Shown: positions 37,370-49,425 of the stretch, one piece after another
Numbering within the stretch: position 1 is the stretch's first letter
How the letters are laid out: the number at the start of each line of letters is the position of its first letter
NCBI RefSeq assembly: GCF_000283155.1
Contig: NW_004454173.1
Coordinates: 12,172,965 to 12,236,964 of the forward strand
Origin: Ceratotherium simum simum
Taxonomy: Eukaryota; Chordata; Mammalia; Perissodactyla; Rhinocerotidae
DNA: 64,000 nucleotides
Direction of reading: 5' to 3'
Translations under genes and position numbers: made by a program
The notes under the pieces: generated by a model
What the model saw: only the letters and a program-made list of their open reading frames with translations
Told to the model about the DNA's origin: nothing
Databases searched by the model: none

Positions 37370-37770
37370 TAAGGTAGTGTGCTATAATGGAGGAGAAGCG
37401 CACTAGGATTCAAGGATCTGGGGGGGTCCAGCGGCTGGCCTGGTGGCGCAAGTGGTTAAGTGCGCCCGCTCCGCTGCGGTGGCCCGGGGTTCGCCAGTTC
37501 GGAACCCCGGGCACGCACCAATGCGCCACTTGTCAAGCCATGCTGTGGCGGCATCCCATATAAAGTGGAGGAAGATGGGCATGGATGTTAGCCCAGGGCC
37601 AGTCTTCTTCAGCAAAAAGAGGAGGATTGGCAGATGTTAGCTCAGGGCCAATCTTCCTCACGAAAAAAAAAAAGGATCTGGGTGGGGGTCCCATCTAGCT
37701 TGCACCACTTAACAAGTTATGTGACTTTGGGCAACTTGATCATTCTGGACCTTCATTAATTGCCACTCTT
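37370..37770 (+). repeat. MIR SINE relic split by an ERE
   Basis: The left half (37370-37429, GTGTGCTATAATGGAGGAGA) and right half (37692-37770, GTTATGTGACTTTGGGCAAC) form one MIR if the SINE at 37430-37671 and one duplication copy are removed. Confidence 0.65.
37430..37671 (+). mobile_element. ERE SINE (short-body class)
   Basis: Contains GGCTGGCCTGGTGGCGCAAG, CAAGCCATGCTGTGGCGGCA and TTAGCCCAGGGCCAGTC. Duplications AAGGATCTGGGGGGGTCC (37412-37429) and AAGGATCTGGGTGGGGGTCC (37672-37691) differ by 2 bp in the G run. Confidence 0.92.
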
Positions 37771-39649
37771 TCCTCATTTGTTTAAAAAAAAAACAAAAAA
37801 CTAGGGTACGTGGTAGGTATCTAAGGTTTCTACGAGCACAATACCAAACAATTAGATTTTTGTATTTACCCATCATTCATTCATTCATTTATTCATGTGT
37901 TTGGTGCAATTGGGAATAAATAAAATCAGCTTCCTTGCCTCGAAAGAGCCTGATATCTAATAGTGAATATCAGGCAAGCACCCAAATAACTTTTACTTTT
38001 GTGAAGACTGGGTTAGAAATGTTTATGAGAGCAACCAGCCCCCCTTTGCCTTAATGTTGTCTTTTTGTTCACTCAAATGTCCTCAGAAGCATCAGTTTCC
38101 TTAACTGTCAGATGAAAAAGTTACATTAAATTAAATGACTTTCAATATCCTTCACAGGTCTAACATTCTCATTCTTCCGTAGAGATTCCATTATGGTCCT
38201 CTCTCAAATTATTGCTTCAGGCCTAATTTCAGGAGTATTGAGAATTGCTGAGTAGTACTCTGCTGCTGTCTCAAATGCTTATCCTCTTCCTTTGATTTTT
38301 CCCTCTATTATTATAGCTCTCCTTTGTTTTTATTTTCACTTTCATATATCCCACCACACATCTTCCCTTCTGTCTTATCTTCATATGTATAGAACTTACT
38401 GACACCTATTCTATAATGTTAGAGCTAAAGAAAATACATGGTGAAATCAGAATATCAAATAGTGTTTCTTCTCATGAAACCTTTCAGTGGAATTGTTGTG
38501 TCTGTCCCACTTCATCTCTATAGAGCACAATGAACAATTCCAATTTCCCAGGAGAAGCAGTGATTAAGAAGGATATGGGAAGGAAAAGATGATAGAATAG
38601 GTGTTCATATGACAGTATTCACATCCAGACTATAGGCGGGAATGCCAAGGAAGGAAGAGGCATCAAGATGTCAGAGTAACTACAGTGAAATCAAACCCTC
38701 ACTCCAGATTCATAATAAGGGGCTGGCCTTAGGCTTGACCTAAGGCATGCCCATATACTGTGACCTAAAGGGAAACAAATCTCCCTTTTTTCTTTTCCCA
38801 CATATGACTAGTGGTTCAGTAATTTGGGGACGGGGAGGGGATGCGAGAAGGGCAAAGTTAAGGAGAGTTTTAATTTATGAAAACAAACTATGACTATTCT
38901 TATTTTTATTAAAATTATTTTGGAAGCACTAAAATGGGAGGAGAATGCTGTGGTAGTCAATGCCTTATTCAGTGCAGAACAATGTAAGTTTGTGTCCCCA
39001 GTTTTATAATTTTGGAGCTTTTCTTAAATAGGACAGATGAGATCAGTATCTGCTTGTATTTGATAGAGTGAAAAACAGAGAAAGGAAATTCCTTATGCAT
39101 GCAACAAAAGGGCAGGGATGGCTCCATGAACTTAAAATAGTAAGAACCCTTCAAAGGTTTTCCTGCCTTGATTGTGCTGTAGGAAGAATCCATGCAGGTC
39201 TGTGTTTTCCTCAAACAACTTTAAATTCTCTAAGCCGGCAGTTACAGTGACTATACTGGGTAAAATGAAGAAAAAGAAAACTTGGCATCAAAATGTTACA
39301 AACAATGTATTTAATGTTCTGTAATAACAACTGTGAATCTTAGTATCATTTGTTGTCAAAAATCTTAAAAGTTAAATCCAGTTCTTTCTGGAAGGCTGGT
39401 TGGTATTTTGCTGCCTGGTATGTAGTATAACTCTGGAATTTCCCATTTATTCCTGATGTGCCCATTACTTTCTCTATAAGAAAACATTCTTCAAAGGCTT
39501 TACTTATTTTCTAATTCCCCTTGTATTATGTTAACATGCAAATAATGTTTAGAATATATGTGTTTGAATTTTTTAAGTATTTTATTTTTTCTAATGGCAA
39601 AAATGAAAGAAAAATTGGTTTAAAATGTCCATATTGCCACCATGAATAG

Positions 39650-39910
<261 letters not shown>

Positions 39911-40132
39911 TAAGTTAGATGAACTAGTGATTCTGGAGTGGGACTGTCTCTTTTCAGTTGAAAGGAATCCTTAATTCCCATGACTTGTAATTCTTGTTAT
40001 AATATTATTACTGATTATTGGGGTTTTTTAAATTCAAACAACTGTGTACTTGTGTAACGGTTAATACAATCAAAGCATATTTGAAGTGCTGGCAAGGTGT
40101 AGATTTCATTCAGAAGCCTCTTCTCTTGGCTT

Positions 40133-40388
40133 ATAGGTAGCCGCCATCTCACTGTGCATTCATACGACCTCTCTGTGTGCTTGGAGGAGAGAGAGAGCAA
40201 GCTTTCTGGTGTCTTTTCCTGTAAGAGCATTAATTCCATTATGAGGGCCCCACCCCCATGACCTTATTTAACCCCAGTTACCTCCCAATTACCTTCCTCC
40301 CAAAGGTCCCACCTCCAAAACCCATCACACTGGGGATTAGGGCTTAAGCATATGAATTCTGGAGGGATCCAAAATTCAGTCCATAACA
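40133..40388 (-). mobile_element. Truncated MaLR LTR relic
   Basis: Antisense LTR ending AAAATTCAGTCCATAACA, with CATTATGAGGGCCCCACCCC and CCTCCCAAAGGTCCCACCTC. Same superfamily as the solo LTR at 17616 but lacking about the distal 100 bp and more diverged. No coding part. Confidence 0.8.
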
Positions 40389-40599
40389 CTAACTAACTAC
40401 ATGGGACTGTTAGCAATAAAACACACCAGGTGCTTGCCCTTTTGCTCTCACTATCTTTGCTAACAGTTATGGGCAACTGAAAACATGTAAGATAGAAGTT
40501 TTCATCTTATAAAAATTTCTGGAATTTGAAAGTTATATTAAAGAAAGGTAAAGAATCAAAAAATGAGTTTTGTAAGTGGAGGAATAAGGACTGCTAGTA

Positions 40600-40755
40600 C
40601 GTAATGAACAGTAACCATCATTTATTGAGCCTACCTATATTTCAGGCATTATGCTAGGTGCTGGGGATTCCATTGTAAGCAAGACGCTCTGCTTTCTAGG
40701 AATTTCCAATCTAGTGGGGAAACAGACAGTTACTTACAGTATGAGTACTGCTACT
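40600..40755 (-). repeat. L2 LINE relic
   Basis: CATTTATTGAGCCTACCTAT, GCATTATGCTAGGTGCTGGG and AATCTAGTGGGGAAACAGAC match antisense L2 3' sequence. Confidence 0.7.
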
Positions 40756-40959
40756 ATTGAGCTGACAAAAGATGTTAGGAAAACACCTAAAGTGCTGATC
40801 CTAATTGAGAATTTAGCATGGAATCTGGATGAAACTAGAGTTGGCCTTTATTTACTATCAATAAATAAAAGATGTATTAAATATCTGTGAAAATAGGGAA
40901 TGAGGGAGAAGAAAACTGTAGTCTTAGCTCTGCTCAGATACCATTTACTCCAGAAATCA

Positions 40960-41110
40960 TCCCTGAATCCTTGACTAAGTGTCCCCGCTCTGTGCATTCC
41001 TCCATCTTAGTGTTTAGCAGTTGCTTACTTCTGTCTCCCTCACTAGGTTATAAGCACTTTGGACACAGTACCTAGCTCTAGTAAGTGCCCGGTAAATATT
41101 GAATTATGTT
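40960..41110 (+). repeat. L2 LINE relic
   Basis: AGAAATCATCCCTGAATCCT, TTATAAGCACTTTGGACACA and AAGTGCCCGGTAAATATTGA match sense L2. Confidence 0.65.
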
Positions 41111-41689
41111 TATTTCAATCCCATCAATTTGAAAACATTTTATTAAACTATTTGACTATTTAATTAATTTATTTATTTATTGGTCCCTTTTTATCACAAA
41201 TGAGAATTGGGAGGAAAAACAAATTTAGAATGAGGACTATAATGCAGGTTTTTATCCAAATCATTGGATAATAATTTAAATCCTATTTCTACCTCCCAAG
41301 AATCCAAATTAACCTGATATAAATTGCTTTTTTTTTAAGGCTCCCTCTATTGAGTATACACACACATGTAAACAAAGGACCAAAAAATTCACCAGCCAAG
41401 TATAAGCCAAGTTATATACTTATAATTCTTATATAAGAGTTAGGGATTATAAATGAACATTTGGGCACAAAACACAATAAAAAAATTTTACAGATACTTT
41501 TCCAATTTGATATCCGGACCTATTAGAGAGAAACAAAGTAGAAATAGTTCACCATGCTCTTTCATTTTAAGATACCGGACTGAATTTGTAGCTTGGTTGA
41601 AAAAATATCAAAATATTAATTTCATCTACTCTTTTACTTGTTCCTGTTAGCAAAATAATTCACGCTCATTAGAAAAGACAAAAGTTGGT

Positions 41690-42070
41690 AAGTATACAAG
41701 TAAGGAAAAAAAATATTACCCATAATGCCATTACTCAGTGGCAACAACTGTTTAAATATTGACATATTCCATTCAGTAGTATATATGGGTATACATTTTA
41801 GTAGTTGATCATATTCTGTATAATTGGAACTCTTTTTTACTTAATACTGCAATAGATCCATTTTCCTAGGTCACTAAAGAAATTATTGTAAACGTCTTTT
41901 TTAATGACTACATATCCACTGTATGGATGTGCCATTGCTTACTTGACCATTCTCATAATATTGGACAGTTAGATTATTTCTAGTTTTTACTTTTATAAAT
42001 AATGCTGCAGTGTGTGCCTAAAATTATCCACATTATTTTCTTAAGCTAGATTTCTGGACTTGAAAGTATT
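41690..42070 (-). repeat. L1 3' UTR fragment, old
   Basis: ATTACCCATAATGCCATTAC, ATCCACTGTATGGATGTGCC and TTATAAATAATGCTGCAGTG are antisense L1 3' UTR landmarks. Confidence 0.7.
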
Positions 42071-42495
42071 TTGATAAAAGGATGTGAATATTTTACAGCT
42101 TTGATCCATAGCACAGCATATTTTTGCATCAAGCAACACTCAAAATACAGTTGGCAGTAGTATCTACTTGGATTACAGAAATAGTCAAAATTGATTTCCT
42201 TTTTTGTGGTCAGCAGCTAGTAACTCCTCTCCCCATAGAAATCCAGGCAGCAGTTTTCTCCACATTCTGTGACAAATGTAGTAGTAGCATTTTATAAGTG
42301 TTTTTTTCCTCTTTGGAAATCCTTTAATTTTCATTTTCTGAGTCATTTCGAAGATTTTTCTCAGGAATTTAAATACTGTTTTTCTCCTTCATTATTTTCC
42401 TTAAATGTTTTTTCACAATGTATTAACTATGCTTTAGACCTCTCAAGATTAGCTTTGATACCTAAGCAAATTATAAAACCTCTGCCATTGTTTTA

Positions 42496-42691
42496 ATAAT
42501 TTTATTTATTTTTTCCCCCCAAAGCCCCAGTGGATAGGTATGTCATAGTTGCACATCCTTCTAGTTGCTGTATGTGGGACGCGGCCTCAGCATGGCCAGA
42601 GAAGCGGTGCGTCGGTGCGCGCCCGGGATCCGAACCCGGGCCGCCAGCAGCGGAGCGCACACACTTAACCGCTAAGCCACGGGGCCGGCCC
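42496..42691 (-). mobile_element. ERE SINE (young ERE1-like)
   Basis: Minus strand; head complement CCACGGGGCCGGCCCC and GGGATCCGAACCCGGGCC. Perfect 17-bp duplications CCTCTGCCATTGTTTTA (42479-42495, 42692-42708). Short tail. Confidence 0.95.
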
Positions 42692-42969
42692 CCTCTGCCA
42701 TTGTTTTAGAAGACCAAATGCATGAATTAATCTCTCATCAAGATGTATAGTATCCAAGGTGATTATAAGACTTTTCTGTTTCAAGAGGGTGAAGAGATGA
42801 AGAATTAAATGTAAATAATGCGTAGGATTCACGCAGTCAGAGGAGAATCCATTTTCTGGGTAGCTTATCCTTGGGAAAACGGGTCAAATTAGCTTTGTAT
42901 ATGTGGCTTCTGTGTGAAGATGAGCAGCTAATGCTTTGCTGCTTAGTATTACACCTCAGGTTTCTCTAG

Positions 42970-43057
42970 GTGAAGATTGAGTTCATCCACCGAGATTTTA
43001 GTGCCAGCATCCCAGTGACTATGGCAGCCATTGCTAATGTGGATATATCTCTCGCAG
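42970..43057 (+). other. Candidate cryptic or alternative exon in a FUT8 intron
   Basis: This 88-bp segment is bounded by tttctctag|GTGAAG and CTCGCAG|gtaatt, both good splice consensus sites, with a possible branch point ctaat near 42930. One frame is open across all 29 codons. In the FUT8 frame, however, the preceding exon ends in AA, so inclusion reads AAG TGA: Lys420 then stop. The product would lose residues 421-575, including the SH3 domain, and the message would be a nonsense-mediated decay target. The length is not a multiple of three. It shows no match to ERE, MIR or L1 that I can see. Whether it is ever spliced in is unknown. Confidence 0.35.
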
Positions 43058-43389
43058 GTAATTCATTGTGAAAGTGTTTAAATCACAGAATATTTGGCAG
43101 TCAAAGAAATAAGAACTGTTAAAGTTGTCTATCCAATATTGTATTCTAAGATTGTGGAGATTGGGGATAGGGGTGAAACAGGAGAAAAAACGAGCCTTTA
43201 AAAATCTCCCAGGTTAAATATTTATCAAAATGCTACATAGCATTTGCTCTTTATCAGAAATGCTGGATGAGCTCTTCCTAAAATTAGGTTCATTTAAATG
43301 AGTAGAGGCAAGAAAAATTTGTTTAAAAGTTTTTGTAAAGTATTTGGTTGCCCTGTGAAATGAAGAATCAGCAACAAAGAGTGGTAAAT

Positions 43390-43560
43390 TTCTTCACTAT
43401 TTTATTGAACTACAATATGCTAGATACAGTACAGGGCACTAGGAATACAAAGAGAATTAAAAGATAATATGTGGCTTCTCATCTCAGGGAGTCTCTAAGT
43501 GGTAGGCACCATACATGTAACAACTGATTGCAGTGTGGTTAGATGAGTGTCCTGAAGGAG
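43390..43560 (-). repeat. L2 LINE relic
   Basis: TACAGTACAGGGCACTAGGA and CTTCTCATCTCAGGGAGTCT are antisense L2-like. Weak. The remainder of 43060-44630 holds no recognised element except a short tandem repeat. Confidence 0.45.
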
Positions 43561-43873
43561 TGTGTACCAGGCACAGGGAAATCATCAGGAACAGTGTCTC
43601 CTTCCCTCTGGAGAAGGACTGCAGAAAAGAAAATTTGATATTAGTTTGTAACTTCAGGTTAGTCCTTTGTGGATGATGACAAAATAAACTTTTTATAAGG
43701 TAGAAGAAGAAAAAAATACATTTTTATCATTGCCAATCTCTGCAACCTCACAGTGGAAGAATTCTTCTGCTGACATACTTGTGGGCAAAAGACAAGGAAA
43801 GAAGCATGTTTGTGCAGAAAGTTCCATGCTCATTATTGGAGGTACAAAGTCTCCGTCTCCCATTATTCACTTT

Positions 43874-43913
43874 GCTTTTTCCACTCTCAGTATGCTTTTT
43901 CCACTCTCAGTAT
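43874..43913. repeat. Perfect tandem duplication, 20-bp unit
   Basis: GCTTTTTCCACTCTCAGTAT occurs twice without a difference (43874-43893, 43894-43913). Recent replication slippage is likely. It lies within an unsupported 87-codon open frame. Confidence 0.97.
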
Positions 43914-44639
43914 CCTTCATCAAGTGTCTTTTGCTGATAAGACCTGAGGAACTTAGGTGCCCTTTTGGTTTGATTCTGGGGAGGGGCCTTTAAGTTAGGA
44001 AGGGCATTAATGTTAGTGTCACTTCTCAGTAAAAGAATCGCTCTTTTCTTTGTTTCACTGAGCATCCAAACCATGCTGACCGAGTTAGTCCTTATTCAAG
44101 GATAAAACCTATACTGATGTCTTTTAACAATTCCCCCTCTCCTCCACCTTCCACCCTTTTCGTATTTATTTGTTGTTGTTTCTGCCCCCTGCCTGGGTAT
44201 GCAGCTTCATAGGAATCACATGAAAAGTCTTTTTGGTTTTCTTTTTAGAACAAATGTGACATTTCCTTCATCTCCCTGATTCAGAGCGGAGGAGGGCAAA
44301 ATGTCAAAAATAATGAGGCCAAATGGATCAGAACACTGAATACCAGTCTGAAACAGTGCTCAGAGACTTTACCTTCACACTCGTCATTAGAGGCAATGAG
44401 AGAAAGCTCTTGGGTGGCTGTGAAATGAAGAGACATCTGAAGCAGCTATTCGAGGATTAGGAAAAAGTCCCAGACATAGGTGGCACTCACTTGTTCATGT
44501 ATTTATTCACACTGTGGAGTGCCAGATGCTTGATGTAAAGAAAAATAAGGTAGAGTCTCAACCTTTGGGGAATACTGTGTGGGAGACAGACATGTAAACT
44601 GACTTCTCATGTTTCAGGGCTTAGAAGTAGGAACTATTA

Positions 44640-44800
44640 TTCTTTCAACAAATATTTATTGATCTTCTGTTATATTCCAGATTCTCTTCTAGGTACTGAG
44701 AATAATGCAGTGAACAAAACAGAGGAAATGCCTCTATAGCACTTACATTCCAGTTAGGGATGATGGAGGTGAGGAATGGATGCAGGCAGTAAATAAACAG
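44640..44800 (-). repeat. L2 LINE relic
   Basis: CAACAAATATTTATTGATCT, TTCTCTTCTAGGTACTGAGA and TGCAGTGAACAAAACAGAGG are classic antisense L2 3' end. Confidence 0.8.
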
Positions 44801-44872
44801 TAAATATATGTTAGGTCAAATGATAATAAGAGCCATGGAGAAAAATTAAGCAGGTAAAAGGGATAGGGATTG

Positions 44873-45179
44873 GGGGCCAGCCCCGTGGCTTAGCAGTTAA
44901 GCGCATGCGCTCTGCTACTGGCAGCCCCGGTTGGGATCCCAGGTGCGCACCGACACACCGCTTGTCTGGCCATGCTGAGGCGGCGTCCCACATACAGCAA
45001 CTAGAGAAGGATGTGCAACTATGACATACAACTATCTACTGGGGCTTTGGGGAGAAAAGTAGAAAAAAAAGGAGGAGGATTGGCAATAGATGTTAGCTCA
45101 GGGCCGGTCTTCCTCAGCAAAAAAAGACGAGGATTGGCATGGATATTAGCTCAGGGCTGATCTTTCTCACAAAAAAAAT
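44873..45179 (+). mobile_element. ERE SINE (composite class)
   Basis: Head GGGCCAGCCCCGTGGCTTAG, then CTACTGGGGCTTTGGGG, two GAGGATTGGCA modules and an A tail. Perfect 17-bp duplications AAAAGGGATAGGGATTG (44856-44872, 45180-45196). Confidence 0.95.
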
Positions 45180-45294
45180 AAAAGGGATAGGGATTGCCAA
45201 ACTCCTCACCAATAAGGCAACATTTGAGCAGAGACCTAAAGGAAATAAGGAGTAAAACTAGATGGATGTCTAGGGGAAGAATGTTTAACAATCA

Positions 45295-45440
45295 CAGCTA
45301 ATATTTATTGAGAACTTACGACATGTCAGGTACTCTTCTACACACTTTACCTTGCATAATATATTTAATTCCTAGGAAATTACATAAAGTACGTACAATT
45401 ATTATCCCCTTTCCACGTAACTTCCCAAAGCTCACAACTT
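45295..45440 (-). repeat. MIR SINE relic
   Basis: CAGCTAATATTTATTGAGAA, TGTCAGGTACTCTTCTACAC and ATTATTATCCCCTTTCCACG are antisense MIR family sequence. Confidence 0.65.
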
Positions 45441-46045
45441 AACTCCAAAGATCTACCTCATGTACTAAGAAAATGTATTCACTCTATACTGGAGTATAAT
45501 TAAACCTCTAATTCAGAGTAGAGTCATTTGAACATATGGTAGAATTTTTAAAGACATCCTGTTTTAATATTTTTAGACACGTATTCTGTCTCAAGACTAC
45601 CAAAATGTTAGTTGGTGGACATCTACAAAGAATTTACTTGCATAAATTTATTAGAATGGTTTTCCATTATTGTTATTGATTAAGATGGTGCTTCAAGGAT
45701 GGGGAGACAAGTCTGAATTATCACAAATTCTAAATTAAAAATTTAAATGAAGTTTAATCATGATATTTATTTTCTGAAGGAAAAGCTCATTGACCAAATA
45801 CAAAAGCAGCTTGAAAAACCTCTTAGAGGTCACTCATTATGAAGAAAATAAGGAGCCTTCTGTTTTCAACTTTTTCATGAATTGAGAAGGGACGTTTTGA
45901 CGTATGTGTGTGTACTTTATGTGACATGCCAATAGGCACTCCAGAATGGTTTCTGCTCCACTGATGGATTCCAAGATGCTTTGTTGATTACTCTATTGAA
46001 TGCCATAATTAAAACTCTCCTTACTGTTAGAAAGAGGAATTCTTG

Positions 46046-46238
46046 GGCCAGCCCCAGTGGCCTAGTGGTTAAGTTTGGCACACTCCACTTTGGCAGCCTG
46101 GGTTCTGTTACTGAGCACAGACCAACACCACTTGTCTATCAGTGGCCATGCCGTGGCAGCAGCTCACATGCAGAAACAGGAAGATTGGCAACAAATGTTA
46201 GCTTTAGGTGAATCTTCCTCAGCAAAAAAAAAGAGAGA
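46046..46238 (+). mobile_element. ERE SINE (oldest class here), near a splice acceptor
   Basis: GGGCCAGCCCCAGTGGCCTA at the head, with a shortened, diverged body and an A-rich end at about 46225. Imperfect duplications AGAGGAATTCTTG (46033-46045) and AGAAGAACTCTTG (46240-46252). It ends about 110 bp before the FUT8 acceptor at 46347. Confidence 0.85.
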
Positions 46239-46321
46239 GAGAAGAACTCTTGATCAAAGGAGCAGGTCTACCTTTTGCTGATGGGATACCGCCTACTAAT
46301 AGACTGCTGTGATTTTAGTGA

Positions 46322-46576
<255 letters not shown>

Positions 46577-47478
46577 TAATGTTAGTTATTGTCTCAGGTG
46601 CAATTTTCCTAATATTTAGGAATGATCCCTTTTGTGAAAGAATGACGAGATTCCGAAAAAAATAGCTATTTGAGTGCATTGAATATTTAGTTGTTTGCAA
46701 GCAATGGTTAAATACTTCTCCACTGAAGCCAGCTATTGGAGTTGTTTAAAGCACTTGGCTTGTTCATGGCATTTAACAGAAACGGCAAGTAATTAAGCTT
46801 ATTTAATATTTTCTGATTTTTCATACTGTCAGTATGTAACTAGAATCCATCCATTTCTACACATTGATGCACTGATACTGAGAGGCTTAAATGCCCAGCA
46901 TTTTGCCTCACTTGATTGCTTTATAGAAAATAAGAAAGAGTAAATGTAATTCCTGTTCAAGTCCTATTACATTTCTACCAAGCAAAAAACTGTACGTTAA
47001 ATTTAAGCAATACCATATTATAATCATTCTTTGAATTTAATTGTTGCAGATAATTATATATTAATTGGTTTGGTGTATGTGTTTTTATGAATGGTCCAAT
47101 CAGCCTTATAAGCCCAGTGGAATATCAGCATAGCAGTATTTACTGTGGATTTTATTCTGCTCTCCCGTTTATGTGCATATTATTGGTTAGTTCTTTCAAC
47201 AAGCTGTTAATGACTATTTGTGCTCAGAATTATACTAGGTGCAGAGGGGATTTCAAAGGAGATTGAAGATGTGGATCTTACCCTAGTCCAGAATCTAATG
47301 AGCAAAATACTCACATGAAAAACTAGATAATAATTACCAAGAAATATAAATCATGTAAGATAAATGAATGCCTAAAACCTTAGAAGAAGTGGAGAAAAGA
47401 AAATATGAAAAGGAAAACCACATCGTTTTTATGGGAATATACTGCAGAGAGTATAAAGAAATGGACAGTTTTTTATTA

Positions 47479-47500
47479 TGTGACAATGCACATTGTCACA
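47479..47500. repeat. Short perfect inverted repeat (10-bp arms)
   Basis: TGTGACAATG and CATTGTCACA are separated by 2 bp. No recognised transposon or hairpin RNA is associated. Confidence 0.95.
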
Positions 47501-47970
47501 ATGGGATGGTGATATGATTGTTGGAAAGATACCTACTCCAGCAAAAGCTACGTAAGTTCCTTCAACATGGAATAAGAGTATACCTCACTATCCAGAGACA
47601 GCTATACAGAACAGGAGTCATATAGCAGCAAACCTAGTCACAAGGAAAAACTTCCTTGGCCTTCAGGTTCCCATGAAGACCTCCACTGCTGATGTTTCTC
47701 CCTAGTTGGGGTGAAGATTCTGTCTTTGAGAAGCTCTCTTTTCCATTCTTATGGGGGGTGCTGGGAGGAGTTATAATTACTTGGTTCCTCTCAACTGTTT
47801 TTGTGAATCTGGCTATGTGCCTATGTGATCAACAGGTGCAGATATCTAGTAACAACCTCCACACATTTTTGAATGCTTACTGTTAGAATGAGTGAATCAA
47901 GAGTCACTTTCCCAGATGTACCACCTCCTCCATAGGCCTAAATTTTAGGCCTGCCTAAAGTCTGTTCCTC

Positions 47971-48188
47971 TAGTCCAAGATTTCTCAGCCTAGTACTATT
48001 GGCATTTTGGGCCAGATAACTTGTTGTGAGACGCTGTCCTGTGCATTGTAGGATGTTTAGCAGCATCCTGGCCCATAGCACCCCCACCTTAAGTTGTGAC
48101 AACCAAAAATGTCTCCAGACATTGGTAAATGTCCCATGGGCGGGGAGGGAGAGGGCAAAATCGCCCTTGTTGAGAACCACTACTCTAG
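47971..48188. mobile_element. MER5A-like hAT DNA transposon relic
   Basis: Contains CATTGTAGGATGTTTAGCAG, GACAACCAAAAATGTCTCCA and ends TGTTGAGAACCACTACTCTA. Nearly the full length of the MITE is present. Confidence 0.85.
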
Positions 48189-49164
48189 TTTTAAAGCTCT
48201 AAAATTAAATAAATGATATACATGTCTGAACATTTACCAACCTTGCATGTAGGTAGGCACTAAGATTACAGGGATGTGCTCTATGCTTTGCTTTTCCTTC
48301 TTCAGCCCTCTTTAATAATATCATTAGGCTCATTCTGGAAAGAAAATGCTTTTTTTCCCCCTTTTCAAGGGTGTGCTGTTCAAGTTTTGATCCTCATAAC
48401 TCTAATTTTGACCCAGAAATCAGGACCTCTGTCATTTCATGATAGCAGAAATCTGTCCAGGCTTGAGGAGCATGTTGTTCATACTACTGTGTTCTATGTT
48501 ATGCATAATATTAGCCTCAGTGTGTTCACCAGACCTGGGGTCCAGAGAGGCGGTTCATATGAAGAAAGGGTGGTGCTGAGAGGACTTTTTGTATCCAAAT
48601 GAATGAGATTCGTGCTTATATGTTATATTGTTCCTAAAAGTTCTTGGCAAATCAGACAAAGTTTATCCGAAATAACTTCCGTTCATTTGAACCAAAGCAA
48701 AACTCAAACAATATTTTCAATTTCAAAATAGACTTGAATACCTCAAAACATTTTATGTTAGGGTTCAGAATAAAAGTTTAACAGTAACAATACCTTACAT
48801 TTATATAGTGAGTAGCAGTTTGCTAAATGTGATCATCTCCGTTATCACGTACGTTTCTTGATGACTAACAGCTGTAGCATTTGAGATTGTGGAATAATTC
48901 CACGTTCTGTGATAAATCTTTGGGCTTACTTGTACCCTAATATTTTTTGCAAATATTTTTAGTAAAGAGGTATTTAGTACAGTTTAATATTTTTGCAGTG
49001 TGAATAAAATTGGTTGCTGGATTGTAGAGGTTCCCTTGCCATAACCCAAAGTCGGAATTGTTTGAAAAATGCCCCAGAAATATCTCATCGTTAATGGAAT
49101 GTGAAAAAAAAGTCACTGATAGCATCAAAAAAAATGCCAAGCCATTGACTTCACTAGGCAGAGA

Positions 49165-49425
49165 ACAAGAATGTGGTAACATGGACTCTGGAGTCAGACT
49201 ATCTGGATTTAAATCCAACTTTGACCCCTTAGTGGCACAAATTACTTAGCCTATCACTGACTTTTTCCTGCCTGTAAAAACAGTGATAATAATAATAATA
49301 CCTACTACATAGAGTTTTCATGAGGATTAAAGAGTTACTATATGTAAAGCACTGAGAATAGTACTTAGCAATGTGTTAAATACAATGTTAGCTGCTATTA
49401 CTATTTATACAGGAATAGATATAAG
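49165..49425 (+). repeat. MIR SINE, well kept
   Basis: ACATGGACTCTGGAGTCAGA, then ACCTACTACATAGAGTTTTC and TGTAAAGCACTGAGAATAGT. Includes a short (AAT)n. Confidence 0.85.

Noticed and set aside
48276..48602. 108-codon + strand open frame in the last FUT8 intron
   Set aside because: Unrecognised, no supporting context; likely chance.
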